Under the pieces are notes generated by a model. The model was not told the DNA's origin. It searched no databases and was given only the letters and a program-made list of their open reading frames with translations. From Streptomyces sp. NBC_01485 (GTDB lineage: Bacteria > Actinomycetota > Actinomycetes > Streptomycetales > Streptomycetaceae), in contig NZ_CP109435.1 in NCBI RefSeq assembly GCF_036227125.1, positions 372,001-436,000 on the forward strand: DNA of 64,000 nucleotides, given 5' to 3'. Shown here piece by piece: positions 16,263 to 24,766 of this stretch; the stretch's first letter is position 1; each line of letters starts with the position of its first letter. The position numbers and the translations under genes were made by a program.

Positions 16263-16679
16263 TCAACAGGCCACGGTCTCCTCGCACTTGCGCAGTGCCT
16301 CCTGGACGTCGCGGCTCCAGCGCCGGGCCGTGCGGGGGGTGGGCGAGGACACGGTGTGCACGGCCGGCTCCCCGCGTTCGGGCAGTGCGCCGGCCCTGGC
16401 GCGGCGGCGCTCCGCGGCAGGCGGTGCGCCGTGGGCGACGACCTCCTCCACTATGTCGGCCAGATCGCCGTCGGGGAGGGGGAGTTCGAGGTCGTCGTCG
16501 ACGAAGCCGACCACGGCCGGCACGTACTCCACCAGGGCGCGCAGGGCCTTGGGCAGGCCCCGGCGGCCGTGCCGCAGGCCGCTGAGCACGTGCAGCGCCG
16601 TGGCGATCTCCCGTTCGGTGGCCTCCCTGCTCAGCGTGGCGGGGGTGATCTCCGTGTGCCGCGGCGGTACGGGGCCCAT
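16263..16679 (-). CDS. Hypothetical protein, 138 residues
   Basis: No family recognised. The first 75 residues look folded (REIATALHVLSGLRHGRRGL, ALVEYVPAVVGFVDDDLELP), followed by an Arg/Ala/Pro-rich linker and a short helical C-terminus ending CEETVAC. GC3 supports coding. It is 52 bases upstream of the aldo/keto reductase on the same strand. Confidence 0.5.
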   Translation of the reverse strand: MGPVPPRHTEITPATLSREATEREIATALHVLSGLRHGRRGLPKALRALVEYVPAVVGFVDDDLELPLPDGDLADIVEEVVAHGAPPAAERRRARAGALPERGEPAVHTVSSPTPRTARRWSRDVQEALRKCEETVAC

Positions 16680-16919
16680 GAGCCCCGGAAGGCGACGGTT
16701 TCACCCTCTGCCTCCACGGCGTCCGCCGACGGCGTTTCGTGCATGCCGGATTCGAAAGTCCGCCGGAATTGGCCGTTTCGGACTACGGACCGTGCCGTTC
16801 CGGGCTAATACCCGTTCCCCTGCTGCCACTTGGCGAGCCACTTCCGCCCGCGCGTGTCCATGTCCGCTTCCGCCCAGACCCCCACCGCGTGATGCCCACC
16901 GCCCGCCGCCCGCGTCGGC

Positions 16920-18245
16920 TCAGCGCAGCGGCTTCTCCAGCAGCGCCTTGCGGTGGCTGAACGTCTCGATGGAGTAGCGCCCGTGGTAGTTGCCCATGCC
17001 GCTCTCGCCCACGCCGCCGAACGGCAGGTCGGAGACGGTGAGATGGGCGAGCGGCAGCCCGTAGCCGAGGCCCCCGGAGGAGGTTTCGGCGGCGATGCGG
17101 CCACGGGTGTCGGCGGAGTCGGTGAAGACGTACAGGGCGAGGGGCTTGTCGCGGTCGTTGATGAAGGCGATCGCCTCGTCCAGGCCGTCGACGGTCACGA
17201 TCGGCAGGATCGGGCCGAAGATCTCCTCCCGCATGACGGGCGACTTGGGGTCGACGTCGGCGAGGACGGTCGGCGCGATGTACTTGTCCGTACGGTCGTT
17301 GCCGCCGCCGACCACGATCCGGCCGGAGTCGAGCAGGCCGGTGAGCCGGTCGAAGTGGCGTTCGTTGATGATGCGGCCGTATGCGCCGGAGGTCTGCGGG
17401 TCGGTGCCGTAGACCGTCTCGACCGCGTGTGTCAGCAGGGGTTCGAGGGCGGCGGCCGTCTCCGGGTCGGTGAGGACGTAGTCGGGAGCGACGCAGGTCT
17501 GCCCCGCGTTGAGGAACTTGCCGCGCGCCAACCGGTCGGCGACGACGGCGAGATCGGCGTCGCGGTCCACGAACGCCGGGGACTTGCCGCCGAGTTCGAG
17601 AGTGACGGGGGTCAAGTGCTCGGCGGCGGCGCGCAGGACGATGCGGCCGACGGTGCCGTTGCCGGTGTAGAAGATGTGGTCGAAGCGCTCGGCGAGCAGG
17701 GCGGTGGTCTCCGGGACGCCGCCCTCGACGACGGCGACCGCGTCGGTGTCGAGATACGCGGGCAGCAGACGGGCCAGGGCGGCGGAGGTGGCGGGCGCGA
17801 GTTCGCTCGGCTTGACGACCACCGCGTTGCCGGCGGCGAGGGCACCGACCAGCGGTGCGAGCAGGAGTTGGGCCGGGTAGTTCCAGGGTGCGATGACGAG
17901 GACGACGCCGAGCGGGTCGTACTGCGTCCAGGCGGTGGCGTCGGCTCCGAGGTGGGCGGGGACGGGGGCGGGCTCGGGGCGCAGCCACTCCTCCAGGTGA
18001 TCGAGGGTGTGGTCGATCTCCCGGATCGTGAAGTCGATCTCGGTGCGGTAGGCCTCGGTGGAGCTCTTGCCCAGGTCGGCGTGGAGGGCGGCGGCCAGGT
18101 CGGCGCCGCGCTCCGTGAGCAGCTCGCGCAGCCGGCGCAGTTGGTCCGTGCGCCAGTCGACGGGCTTGGTGCGGCCGGTGCGGAAGGTGGCGCGCAGCCG
18201 CGCGACGACGTCGGCGGGCTGTTCGGGGGTGGCGACGGTGGTCAC
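16920..18245 (-). CDS. Aldehyde dehydrogenase, class 3-like
   Basis: 441-residue NAD(P)-dependent aldehyde dehydrogenase. It is shorter than the 480-500 residues of most family members, as expected for the class 3/fatty-aldehyde branch. Catalytic motifs are intact: IAPWNYP, general base Glu in TLELGGKSP, nucleophile Cys in GQTCVAPDY, and EEIFGPILP. It stands alone; the 5' region holds repeats and an AT-rich promoter-like segment. Confidence 0.92.
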   Translation of the reverse strand: MTTVATPEQPADVVARLRATFRTGRTKPVDWRTDQLRRLRELLTERGADLAAALHADLGKSSTEAYRTEIDFTIREIDHTLDHLEEWLRPEPAPVPAHLGADATAWTQYDPLGVVLVIAPWNYPAQLLLAPLVGALAAGNAVVVKPSELAPATSAALARLLPAYLDTDAVAVVEGGVPETTALLAERFDHIFYTGNGTVGRIVLRAAAEHLTPVTLELGGKSPAFVDRDADLAVVADRLARGKFLNAGQTCVAPDYVLTDPETAAALEPLLTHAVETVYGTDPQTSGAYGRIINERHFDRLTGLLDSGRIVVGGGNDRTDKYIAPTVLADVDPKSPVMREEIFGPILPIVTVDGLDEAIAFINDRDKPLALYVFTDSADTRGRIAAETSSGGLGYGLPLAHLTVSDLPFGGVGESGMGNYHGRYSIETFSHRKALLEKPLR

Positions 18246-18285
18246 GGTGCCTCGCTGGGGTGCACGGGCCTCGCGGCCCTGGTTT

Positions 18286-18324
18286 CTCGGGTGTCTCAGG
18301 TAGCTCGGGTGTGTCTCGGGTGTC
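18286..18324. repeat. Imperfect repeat of CTCGGGTGT in the ALDH leader
   Basis: Three copies of CTCGGGTGT, with related GTGTCTC pieces between, lie 40-80 bases upstream of the aldehyde dehydrogenase start. They would be transcribed as 5' leader. No function is evident. Confidence 0.5.
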
Positions 18325-18346
18325 TCTGGGTGAGCGGCCAGCTCGA

Positions 18347-18375
18347 TGTATATGCCAACCTTTCATGCACCAAAA
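18347..18375 (-). promoter_or_regulatory. Candidate promoter for the aldehyde dehydrogenase
   Basis: On the minus strand TTTTGG, 17 bases, then TATACA, in the only AT-rich patch upstream of the gene. It is flanked by an ATGTAT...ATACAT inverted repeat (18346-18351 and 18375-18380). Motif inspection only. Confidence 0.3.
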
Positions 18376-18427
18376 TACATTCCCGGGACAGCGCCCCTCC
18401 CACCGGCACCGGCGCGCCCGTCGGACC

Positions 18428-18471
18428 GGGCCCGGATCAGGCTCGGATCGGGCCCGGATCGGGCCCGGATC
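18428..18471. repeat. Four 11-base GGGCCCGGATC repeats at the ECF gene end
   Basis: Four contiguous 11-base units: three exact GGGCCCGGATC and one diverged (second position). They run to the stop codon of the ECF sigma factor. Each unit contains the palindrome GGGCCC, so transcripts could fold. They may act as a terminator or mRNA stabiliser. Confidence 0.7.
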
Positions 18472-19675
18472 AGGCGAGGAGCTCGTGTCTGCGGCGGTCG
18501 AGGAAGGCGCGTTCCGCCGGGCTCTCGCTCAGCGCGAGGGCCGCCTCGTAGGCCCGTACGGCCTCGGTGGTCCGGTCCAGGCGGCGCAGCAGGTCGGCGC
18601 GGACCGCGTGCCAGACGTGGTAGCCGTCGAGGTCCAGCGCGTCGACGAGGTCGAGGGCCGGGCGCGGCCCCTCCGTCTCGGCCACGGCGACCGCGCGGTT
18701 CAGGGCCACGACCGGGCTCGGGGCGAGGTCCATGAGCTGGTCGTACAGGCGCAGGATCTGCCGCCAGTCGGTGGCGTCGGCGGTCGGCGCGTCACTGTGG
18801 ACGGCCTGGACGGCGGCCTGGATCTGATACGGCCCGGGCCGGTTGCGGCGCAGGCAGCGGCGGACGAGCGCCTGCCCCTCGGCGATCAGCTCCCGGTCCC
18901 ACCGCGCGCGGTCCTGCTCGGGCAGCGGCACGAGCATGCCGTCGGCGGCCTCGCGCGCGCACCGGCGGGACTCGACGAGCAGCATCAGCGCCAGCAGGCC
19001 GACGGCCTCGGGCTCGTCCGGCATCAGCTCGGTGAGGAGCCGGCCGAGGCGCACGGCCTCGGCGCACAGGCCGGTATCGCCCCCGTACCCCTCGTTGTAC
19101 CCCTCGTTGAAGATCAGGTAGACGACGGCGAGGACGCCCTTGAGCCGGTCGGGCAGATCGGCGTCGCGCGGCACGCGGTACGGGATGCGCGCGTCGCGGA
19201 TCTTGGCCTTGGCGCGGACCAGGCGCTGGGCCATGGTCGGCTCGGGGACGAGGAAGGCGCGGGCGATCTGCGCGGTGGTGAGTCCGCCGAGCAGCCGCAG
19301 GGTCAGGGCGACCTGCGCCTGCGGGGCCAGCGCGGGGTGGCAGCAGGTGAAGATCAGGCGGAGCCGGTCGTCGCGCACGGGGCCCTCCTCCACGGGCGGG
19401 TCGGCGGCGTACAGCAGGGCGGCCTCGGCCTGCCGGGCGTCCCGGGTGGACTCGCGGCGCAGCCGGTCGACGGCCCGGTTGCGGGCGGTGGTGATGATCC
19501 AGCCGGCCGGGCTCGGCGGCACACCGCTCTCCGGCCAGCGCCGCACGGCCGTGGTGAAGGCGTCCTGGACCGCTTCCTCGGCGAGGTCGATGTCGCCGAG
19601 GAAGCGGACGAGGACGGCGACGGCCCGGCCGTACTCCGCGCGGAAGACGGCCTCGACGTCGACGGGGTCACCCAT
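18470..19675 (-). CDS. ECF42-type sigma factor with C-terminal extension
   Basis: 401 residues. The sigma-70 region 2 is at about 10-75 ([39 protein letters not shown]), and region 4 at about 115-170 ([20 protein letters not shown]). The long C-terminal part (about 180-401) is helical and TPR-like, with [16 protein letters not shown]. This architecture and the adjacent YCII/DGPF-domain gene define the ECF42 group, which has no classical anti-sigma factor; the C-terminal extension is thought to control activity. The start overlaps the YCII stop by one base. Confidence 0.92.
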   Translation of the reverse strand: MGDPVDVEAVFRAEYGRAVAVLVRFLGDIDLAEEAVQDAFTTAVRRWPESGVPPSPAGWIITTARNRAVDRLRRESTRDARQAEAALLYAADPPVEEGPVRDDRLRLIFTCCHPALAPQAQVALTLRLLGGLTTAQIARAFLVPEPTMAQRLVRAKAKIRDARIPYRVPRDADLPDRLKGVLAVVYLIFNEGYNEGYGGDTGLCAEAVRLGRLLTELMPDEPEAVGLLALMLLVESRRCAREAADGMLVPLPEQDRARWDRELIAEGQALVRRCLRRNRPGPYQIQAAVQAVHSDAPTADATDWRQILRLYDQLMDLAPSPVVALNRAVAVAETEGPRPALDLVDALDLDGYHVWHAVRADLLRRLDRTTEAVRAYEAALALSESPAERAFLDRRRHELLA

Positions 19676-20025
19676 CAGTGGGTGTCCACGAACGGCCGCA
19701 CCTCGATGGGGAGCGTGGTGGCCAGGGCGGCCTTCCGGCCCCATTCGAGGGCCTCGTCCAGGTCGGCGGCCCGGATCAGGCACAGCCCTCCGAGGTATTC
19801 CTTGCCCTCGGCGTACGGCCCGTCGGTGATGAGCACGTCGCCGTCCTGCGGGCGCAGCACGGTGGCCGTCTCCGGTCCGTGCAGTCCGCCGGCGAAGACC
19901 CAGGCCCCGGCGGCGCGCAGTTCGTCGTTGTAGGCCTCCACACGGCGCATGATCTCCGCGAGCTCGTCGGGGGCGGGCGGCTCACCGCCGGCCGGCTGGA
20001 CCACGCTGAGCAGGTAGTTCTTCAT
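19675..20025 (-). CDS. YCII/DGPF-domain protein, ECF42 partner
   Basis: 116 residues, the YciI-related fold: [14 protein letters not shown], an [18 protein letters not shown] segment, and [20 protein letters not shown] carrying the DGP(Y/F) motif. AAGGAGGA precedes the ATG at 20025. It lies directly upstream of the ECF42 sigma factor with a TGATG overlap, and in other genomes is usually the main target of that sigma factor. The biochemical role is unsettled. Confidence 0.9.
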   Translation of the reverse strand: MKNYLLSVVQPAGGEPPAPDELAEIMRRVEAYNDELRAAGAWVFAGGLHGPETATVLRPQDGDVLITDGPYAEGKEYLGGLCLIRAADLDEALEWGRKAALATTLPIEVRPFVDTH

Positions 20026-20205
20026 GACGTCCTCCTTGGCGTCGTACCGTTCTCTCACCTCCTACACGAACGGCGACCCCTCGGATCGACACCCCACACC
20101 GCGAAACGGGAAAGAATCCCGCTGGCTTTCGGACTTCGAGGGGCGCGGACTTCGAGGGGCGCGGAAAACAGCGGTTCTCAGAATCGCAGAGGACTGCAGC
20201 CTGTT

Positions 20206-20247
20206 AGGGGCTCGGGGAACTGCGCGAGCAACCACAACGGACCCGCA
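20206..20247. repeat. Intergenic repeat, copy A
   Basis: AGGGGCTCGGGGAACTGCGC, then GAGCAACCACAACGGACC. The same element recurs at 45398-45440 with a handful of substitutions. It is intergenic here, downstream of ssuD. The sequence resembles a repeat I recall as frequent between Streptomyces genes; its genome copy number needs a search. Confidence 0.7.
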
Positions 20248-20280
20248 CCCGCCAACGCACCCCGGACACCCACCCCCCTC

Positions 20281-21423
20281 TCAACCCGCGAACGGCACCT
20301 GCGGCAAGGAAGCGACATCGCCACGGAAAGGATGCCGCCACAACCCTTCTTCGGCCAGCCTCGGCAGTACTCCCTCCCCGAACCAGTAAGCCTCCTCAAG
20401 GTGCGGATACCCGGACAGCACGAACTCCTCGATCCCCAGCGCCGCATACTCCTTGATCCGCTCGGCAACCTCCTCATGGCTGCCGACCAACGCGGTCCCC
20501 GCACCCCCACGCACCAGCCCGATCCCGGCCCACAGGTTGGGATGGATCTCCAGCCCGTCCCGCCCGCCCCCGTGCAACGCGAGCATCCGCTGCTGCCCCT
20601 CGGACTCACTGCGCGCCAGCCCCGCCTGGACGGACCTCACGGTCTCCGAGTCGAACCCGGCGAGCAGCCGATCGGCCTCCGCCCAGGCCTCTTCCGACGT
20701 GTCCCGGGTGATGACGTGCAGCCGGATCCCGAACCGCAGGGTCCGCCCCTGCTTCGCCGCGAGCCCCCGGACCCAGGCGATCTTCTCGGCGACCTGCTCC
20801 GGCGGCTCGCCCCAGGTGAGGTAGACGTCGACGTGCTTCGCGGCGATCTCACCGGCGATGGCCGAGGATCCCCCGAAGTACACCTCGGGCACCGGATCCG
20901 GCACCCGGGCCAGCTTCGCTTCCTCCACCCGCAGGTGCTCGCCCTTCAGGTCGACGGTCTTGCCCTCCCACAACTCCCGCACGATCTCGAGGAATTCACC
21001 CGTACGGCGATAACGGTCGTCCTTGTCCAGGAAGTCGCCGTAGGCCCGCTGCTCGTGGCTCTCGCCGCCGGTGACCACGTTGAGCAGGAGCCGTCCGCCG
21101 GTCTGCCGCTGGAAGGTGGACGCCATCTGCGCGGCGAGCGTCGGCGAGACGGAGCCGGGCCGGAACGCGACGAGGAACTTCAGGCGCTCGGTGTGCTGGC
21201 TGACCATGGCGGTGGTCAGCCAGGCGTCCTCGCACCAGGCCCCGGTCGGGGTGAGCGCGCCCACGAAGCCGAGGTCCTCAGCGGCGCGGGCGATCTGGCT
21301 CAGATAAGCGACCGTCGGCGGCCGGTCCCGTCCCGAGGCGGTGGCGGGGGTGCCGTGACCGCCGCCGACGACATGGCGGCTGTCGCCGTTGGTGGGGAGG
21401 AACCAGTGGAACGTGAGGGACAT
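20281..21423 (-). CDS. ssuD: FMNH2-dependent alkanesulfonate monooxygenase
   Basis: 380-residue luciferase-like TIM-barrel enzyme that cleaves alkanesulfonates to aldehyde and sulfite using reduced flavin. SsuD features are present: LTFHWFLPTNGDSRHV at the N-terminus, a conserved Cys in TGAWCEDAW, QMASTFQ, LLLNVVTGG, and the RYRRTGEFLEI segment. The flavin reductase SsuE is encoded 195 bases upstream on the same strand. Expression is probably controlled by the cysteine leader peptide upstream of ssuE. Confidence 0.93.
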   Translation of the reverse strand: MSLTFHWFLPTNGDSRHVVGGGHGTPATASGRDRPPTVAYLSQIARAAEDLGFVGALTPTGAWCEDAWLTTAMVSQHTERLKFLVAFRPGSVSPTLAAQMASTFQRQTGGRLLLNVVTGGESHEQRAYGDFLDKDDRYRRTGEFLEIVRELWEGKTVDLKGEHLRVEEAKLARVPDPVPEVYFGGSSAIAGEIAAKHVDVYLTWGEPPEQVAEKIAWVRGLAAKQGRTLRFGIRLHVITRDTSEEAWAEADRLLAGFDSETVRSVQAGLARSESEGQQRMLALHGGGRDGLEIHPNLWAGIGLVRGGAGTALVGSHEEVAERIKEYAALGIEEFVLSGYPHLEEAYWFGEGVLPRLAEEGLWRHPFRGDVASLPQVPFAG

Positions 21424-21618
21424 GCGGGGTCTCCGATCGAGGGCGCTTCGAAGGCGTATCGAAGGTGCGTCGAGGGTGCTGGAGCAGGCCGTGGCGGGGC
21501 GGCCGGGTGCCGTTCAGCACGCACCGGCCGATGCGCTGGATCTTCCGGCGGGTGGGGTCGTGCAGGGTGTGCGTGCGGGCGTCACGCCAATGCCGGTGCG
21601 GATTGAGCGAGACCTCGC

Positions 21619-22173
21619 TCAGCTCGCCGCGGCCAGGTAGGGCGTGCGTCCGAGCGCGGCCGAGAACTGGTCGACGACCTGGCTGAGCGCGTCGGTGGCG
21701 GCCGGGGCGACCGTGATGGAGCCGTCCTCGTGGGCGGTGATGTCCTTGTCGAGGGTGAACCAGCCCTGCACGATGTGGGCCGCGCCCATGGAGTTGAGCA
21801 CGGGACGCAGGGCGTAGTCGATGGCCAGGACATGGGCGGTGGAGCCGCCGGTGGCCAGCGGCAGGACCGTCTTGCCGGCGAGCGCGTACTGCGGGAGCAG
21901 GTCGAGGAGCGCCTTGAGGACCCCGGAGTAGGACGCCTTGTAGACGGGCGTGGCGACGACGACGCCGTCGGCGCGCGCGAACAGTTCGGTCGCCTCGACG
22001 ATCGCCGGGTGGCGGAAGTCCGCGCCGAGCAGGGCCTCGGCCGGGATCGTGCGGACGTCGAGCGGGATCACCTCGTGTCCCTGGGCGGCGAGTTGCTGGT
22101 CGAGGTGGCGCAGCAGGCGGCCGGTGCGGGAGGAGGCGGAGGGGCTGCCGGAGACGGACAGGACGGTGGCCAT
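21619..22173 (-). CDS. ssuE: NAD(P)H:FMN reductase
   Basis: 184-residue flavodoxin-fold reductase that supplies FMNH2 to SsuD. Markers are LSVSGSPSASSRTGRLL (phosphate loop), ATPVYKASYSGVLKALLDLL (typical SsuE) and PLATGGS. I chose the ATG at 22173 (AGAGGA site upstream), where homology begins; an ATG at 22254 would add an unstructured leader. It is the first enzyme gene after the leader peptide. Confidence 0.9.
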   Translation of the reverse strand: MATVLSVSGSPSASSRTGRLLRHLDQQLAAQGHEVIPLDVRTIPAEALLGADFRHPAIVEATELFARADGVVVATPVYKASYSGVLKALLDLLPQYALAGKTVLPLATGGSTAHVLAIDYALRPVLNSMGAAHIVQGWFTLDKDITAHEDGSITVAPAATDALSQVVDQFSAALGRTPYLAAAS

Positions 22174-22423
22174 GGGTCCTCTTTCGAAGGGAGCGCCCTC
22201 GTCGGACTGCGGGGCGGGGCGGGTGTGCCAGTCGGCGGGGGTCGCGGTGCTCATGCGGTCGACCTCATGGGCCCTGCGGACATGCGGAACTCGTGTTGCG
22301 GAGAGTTTTCGGGCACGTCGAATTTCCACGCACGCAAAAGGCGGTGCGGAATTCAGGGACTACTAAGGAGTGCAGAGAGCGGGGGAGAGAACGCGGCGGA
22401 TCACAGGAAAGGGATGACGGGGA

Positions 22424-22501
22424 TCAGGCCGCGGCGCAACAGGAGGCGCTGGAGACGCGCGCGAGGTCGACATGGCGTCGCCGCGTGAGGTCCAGTCGCA
22501 T
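22424..22501 (-). CDS. Cysteine-containing leader peptide of the ssu operon
   Basis: 25-codon open frame: MRLDLTRRRHVDLARVSSAS, then Cys-Cys-Ala-Ala-Ala and TGA. Short peptides of this pattern (Arg-rich, HVDLxR core, Cys near the end) precede sulfur-assimilation operons in actinobacteria and are thought to mediate Cys-dependent attenuation: ribosomes stall at Cys codons when cysteine is short. The tandem Cys codons TGT TGC lie just before the stop. ssuE begins 250 bases downstream. An in-frame ATG at 22507 gives a two-residue longer form. I could not identify the terminator/antiterminator pair by eye. Confidence 0.75.
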   Translation of the reverse strand: MRLDLTRRRHVDLARVSSASCCAAA

Positions 22502-22600
22502 CTTCATACCGTCGATCGTGGCAGCCGTCGGCGACGGCAGTCAAGGAAAACCCGACCGGTCTCGTATCGCGGACCATTGAATTCCACGACGGTGTGACAG

Positions 22601-22968
22601 GTGACAGGGAAACCCTTGAACGGCCGTCGAATAGGCCCGCGTTCTCCAGGCGTGCGTTCTCCAGGCGTGCGAACGGAACTACTGGATTACATCGCAGCGG
22701 TCACCCGACTCGGTTCACCGCTCCGAGCCGCCGGGGAACTGCGCCTGTCCCAGCCCGCGTTGAGCGAGACCGTGCGAAACCTGGAACGCGAACTCGAGGT
22801 GGACCTCCTGGAGCGCAAGCGGTCCGGGGCCACGATGAGGGCCTCGGACCGGTGATGTGCCTGCGGCCCGACAGTCCGTTGGCCGCAGCGCCGTTGGTGT
22901 CGGTGTCGGTGGACGGCCTGCTCGACGTACCGCTGATCGGGATGCGGTCGGGCTACGTCATGCCTGAC
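22601..22968 (+). pseudogene. Decayed LysR-family regulator next to the ssu operon
   Basis: Two pieces of one LysR protein in different frames. Positions 22601-22855 encode a good winged helix-turn-helix (LLDYIAAVTRLGSPLRAAGE, SQPALSETVRNLERELEVDL), then a stop. From about 22850 another frame encodes effector-domain text (VMCLRPDSPLAA, VDGLLDVPLIGMRSGYVM). About 100 residues between the two are absent and nothing follows the second piece. It is divergent from ssu, so it may once have regulated it. The HTH fragment could still be translated. Confidence 0.7.
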
Positions 22969-23018
22969 CGCCGCCCCGCCCCGCTCCCGAATGCCCGACC
23001 CTCGCCCCTCGCCCCCGG

Positions 23019-23189
23019 TCAGTCGTCGTCGGACGACGCCGGGACCACGACGAGGAACGCGTCCGACTTCAGGTCCATGACCACGGTCGCGGGCTGTCCC
23101 TCCGCCCTGCGGCGCGCCGCGCACTCCTCCGCCGGCCACGACCCGCGCGGACCTCCCGCGGAAAACCGCTCCAACACCTTCGCGCGCAT
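23019..23189 (-). CDS. Small hypothetical protein, 56 residues
   Basis: Starts at the ATG at 23189 with a GGAGGTG site; an upstream TTG at 23222 is possible. The sequence MRAKVLERFSAGGPRGSW continues into an Arg/Ala-rich helix and a short strand pair ending VVVPASSDDD. No family recognised. It is supported only by the ribosome-binding site and GC3. Confidence 0.4.
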   Translation of the reverse strand: MRAKVLERFSAGGPRGSWPAEECAARRRAEGQPATVVMDLKSDAFLVVVPASSDDD

Positions 23190-23413
23190 AGCGGCAGGCA
23201 CCTCCAACCGGGTAGCGGACAACTGCCGTCAGAAATGCGCCTGCCCGCGATCGGTGCGATCATGTCCGGCCGTCGCGTACGAGGCGCTGGGCCGCGCCGG
23301 CGAGTGAGCCGGGGCGGTGCGCGGCGCACGCTTCGCAAGGCTTAGGTTTGGGGCGCAACACCCCACACGGCAAGCGCACAACAACCCTCACACAACACAC
23401 CTGGAGCACCCTC

Positions 23414-24109
23414 ATGGCCAAGATCCTCTTCGTGATGACCGGCGTCGACCACTGGACGCTCGCCGACGGCACCCAGCACCCGACCGGCTTCTGGGCCGAG
23501 GAGGCCGCCGCACCGTACGAGGCGTTCCGGGCGGCCGGTCACGAGGTCGTCGTCGCCACGCCCGGCGGTGTGGTCCCCACGGTGGACAAGGGCAGCCTCG
23601 CCGCCGAGCTCAACGGCGGCCAGGAGGGCGCCGACCGGATCGCCGCCACGCTCGCCGCCATGACCGAGCTGGAGCAGCCGATCCGCCTGGCGGACGTGGA
23701 CCTCGACGACTACGCGGCCGTCTTCTACCCCGGCGGGCACGGCCCGATGGAGGACCTGGCCGTCGACGCCGTCTCCGGCCGGCTCCTGATCGACGCCCTG
23801 GGCTCGGGCCGGCCGCTGGGCGTCGTCTGCCACGCGCCGGCCGCACTCCTGGCCGCCGTACGGGAGGACGGCTCCAACGCCTTCGCGGGCTACAAGATCG
23901 CCGCGTTCACCAACGCCGAGGAGATCCAGGCCGGTTTCGGCGAGAAGGCCAAGTGGCTGCTCCACGACCGGCTGACCGAGGCGGGCGTCGACGTCCAGGT
24001 CGGCGAGCCGTGGGCGCCCAAGGTGGTCGTGGACCGCAACCTGGTCACCGGCCAGAACCCCGCCTCCTCCGCCCCGCTCGCCGTCGAACTGCTCAAGAAG
24101 CTCGACTGA
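23414..24109 (+). CDS. DJ-1/PfpI family protein (Hsp31-like)
   Basis: 231 residues, class I glutamine-amidotransferase-like fold. The nucleophile elbow Cys is in GVVCHAPAALL, the acidic partner in FYPGGHGPMEDL, and the DHWTLADGTQHPTGFWAEE start is typical of the Hsp31/YDR533C branch. Members act as glyoxalase III or stress chaperones. A GGAG site precedes the ATG. The next gene (SPW) follows on the same strand after 111 bases. Confidence 0.9.
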   Translation: MAKILFVMTGVDHWTLADGTQHPTGFWAEEAAAPYEAFRAAGHEVVVATPGGVVPTVDKGSLAAELNGGQEGADRIAATLAAMTELEQPIRLADVDLDDYAAVFYPGGHGPMEDLAVDAVSGRLLIDALGSGRPLGVVCHAPAALLAAVREDGSNAFAGYKIAAFTNAEEIQAGFGEKAKWLLHDRLTEAGVDVQVGEPWAPKVVVDRNLVTGQNPASSAPLAVELLKKLD

Positions 24110-24220
24110 CGGCTCCCACCACTACACATAAAGGGCGAATAAGCGCAGAATGAAGGTGCGCGGCGCTTACCGCACACCGCACCAGACGCGGTCAGGCCTG
24201 CAAGTCAAAGGAGACGAGTC

Positions 24221-24661
24221 ATGGCCAACGTCTCGCCCGGCAGAAGTGACATATCGACCCACCCCGACGTATCCGAGATGCGGGTCCGCTACGACCGGAT
24301 GCTCGACGGCCGTGATGTGGCGCTCGTGGACGGACCGGTGTTCCTGCTCGGTCTGTACTGCGCCGTATCCCCGTGGATACTCCACTACACCGTCAGCCAG
24401 CCGGCACTGGTGACCCACAACCTGATCGTCGGCATCGCGATCGGCCTGCTGGCCCTCGGGTTCACGGCGGCTCCCGCTCGCATGTACGGCCTCAGTTGGG
24501 CCATGTGCGCGCTGGGCGTGTGGATGATCATCGCACCGTGGGTCGTCGGCGACAGCCCGGACGCCGGTGTCGCAGTGAACAACATCATCATCGGCGCTCT
24601 GGCAGTGATCCTGGGGGCGATGTGCGCCTTCACGGCGGCGAGAAGCGCCCCGAAGCCGTAG
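24221..24661 (+). CDS. SPW-repeat membrane protein
   Basis: 146 residues with four membrane helices in two similar halves. Each half carries the family signature: CAVSPWIL in the first and IIAPWVVG in the second. The 35-residue N-terminus is cytoplasmic (MLDGRDVALVDG). AAAGGAGACGAG precedes the start. The function of the family is unknown. A strong hairpin terminator follows at 24697-24736. Confidence 0.85.
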   Translation: MANVSPGRSDISTHPDVSEMRVRYDRMLDGRDVALVDGPVFLLGLYCAVSPWILHYTVSQPALVTHNLIVGIAIGLLALGFTAAPARMYGLSWAMCALGVWMIIAPWVVGDSPDAGVAVNNIIIGALAVILGAMCAFTAARSAPKP

Positions 24662-24696
24662 ACGCCGGAAAGACCCCGGAACCAGGGAACAGGAAG

Positions 24697-24736
24697 GCGG
24701 CTGGGCCTGCCCGTAGGCGCGGGCAGGCCCAGCCGC
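24697..24736. terminator. Strong bidirectional hairpin terminator
   Basis: Perfect 17-base stem (24697-24713 with 24720-24736) and a six-base loop, between the convergent SPW and ArsR-SRPBCC genes. No U-tract, as usual in Streptomyces. Confidence 0.9.
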
Positions 24737-24766
24737 GTCCGCCGTCCACTGGCCACTGGCCGCTGC

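Noticed and set aside
16808..16864. Minus-strand frame MDTRGRKWLAKWQQGNGY next to the ALDH stop
   Set aside because: It reads like the end of a protein, but no start or ribosome-binding site is convincing and I recognise no family.
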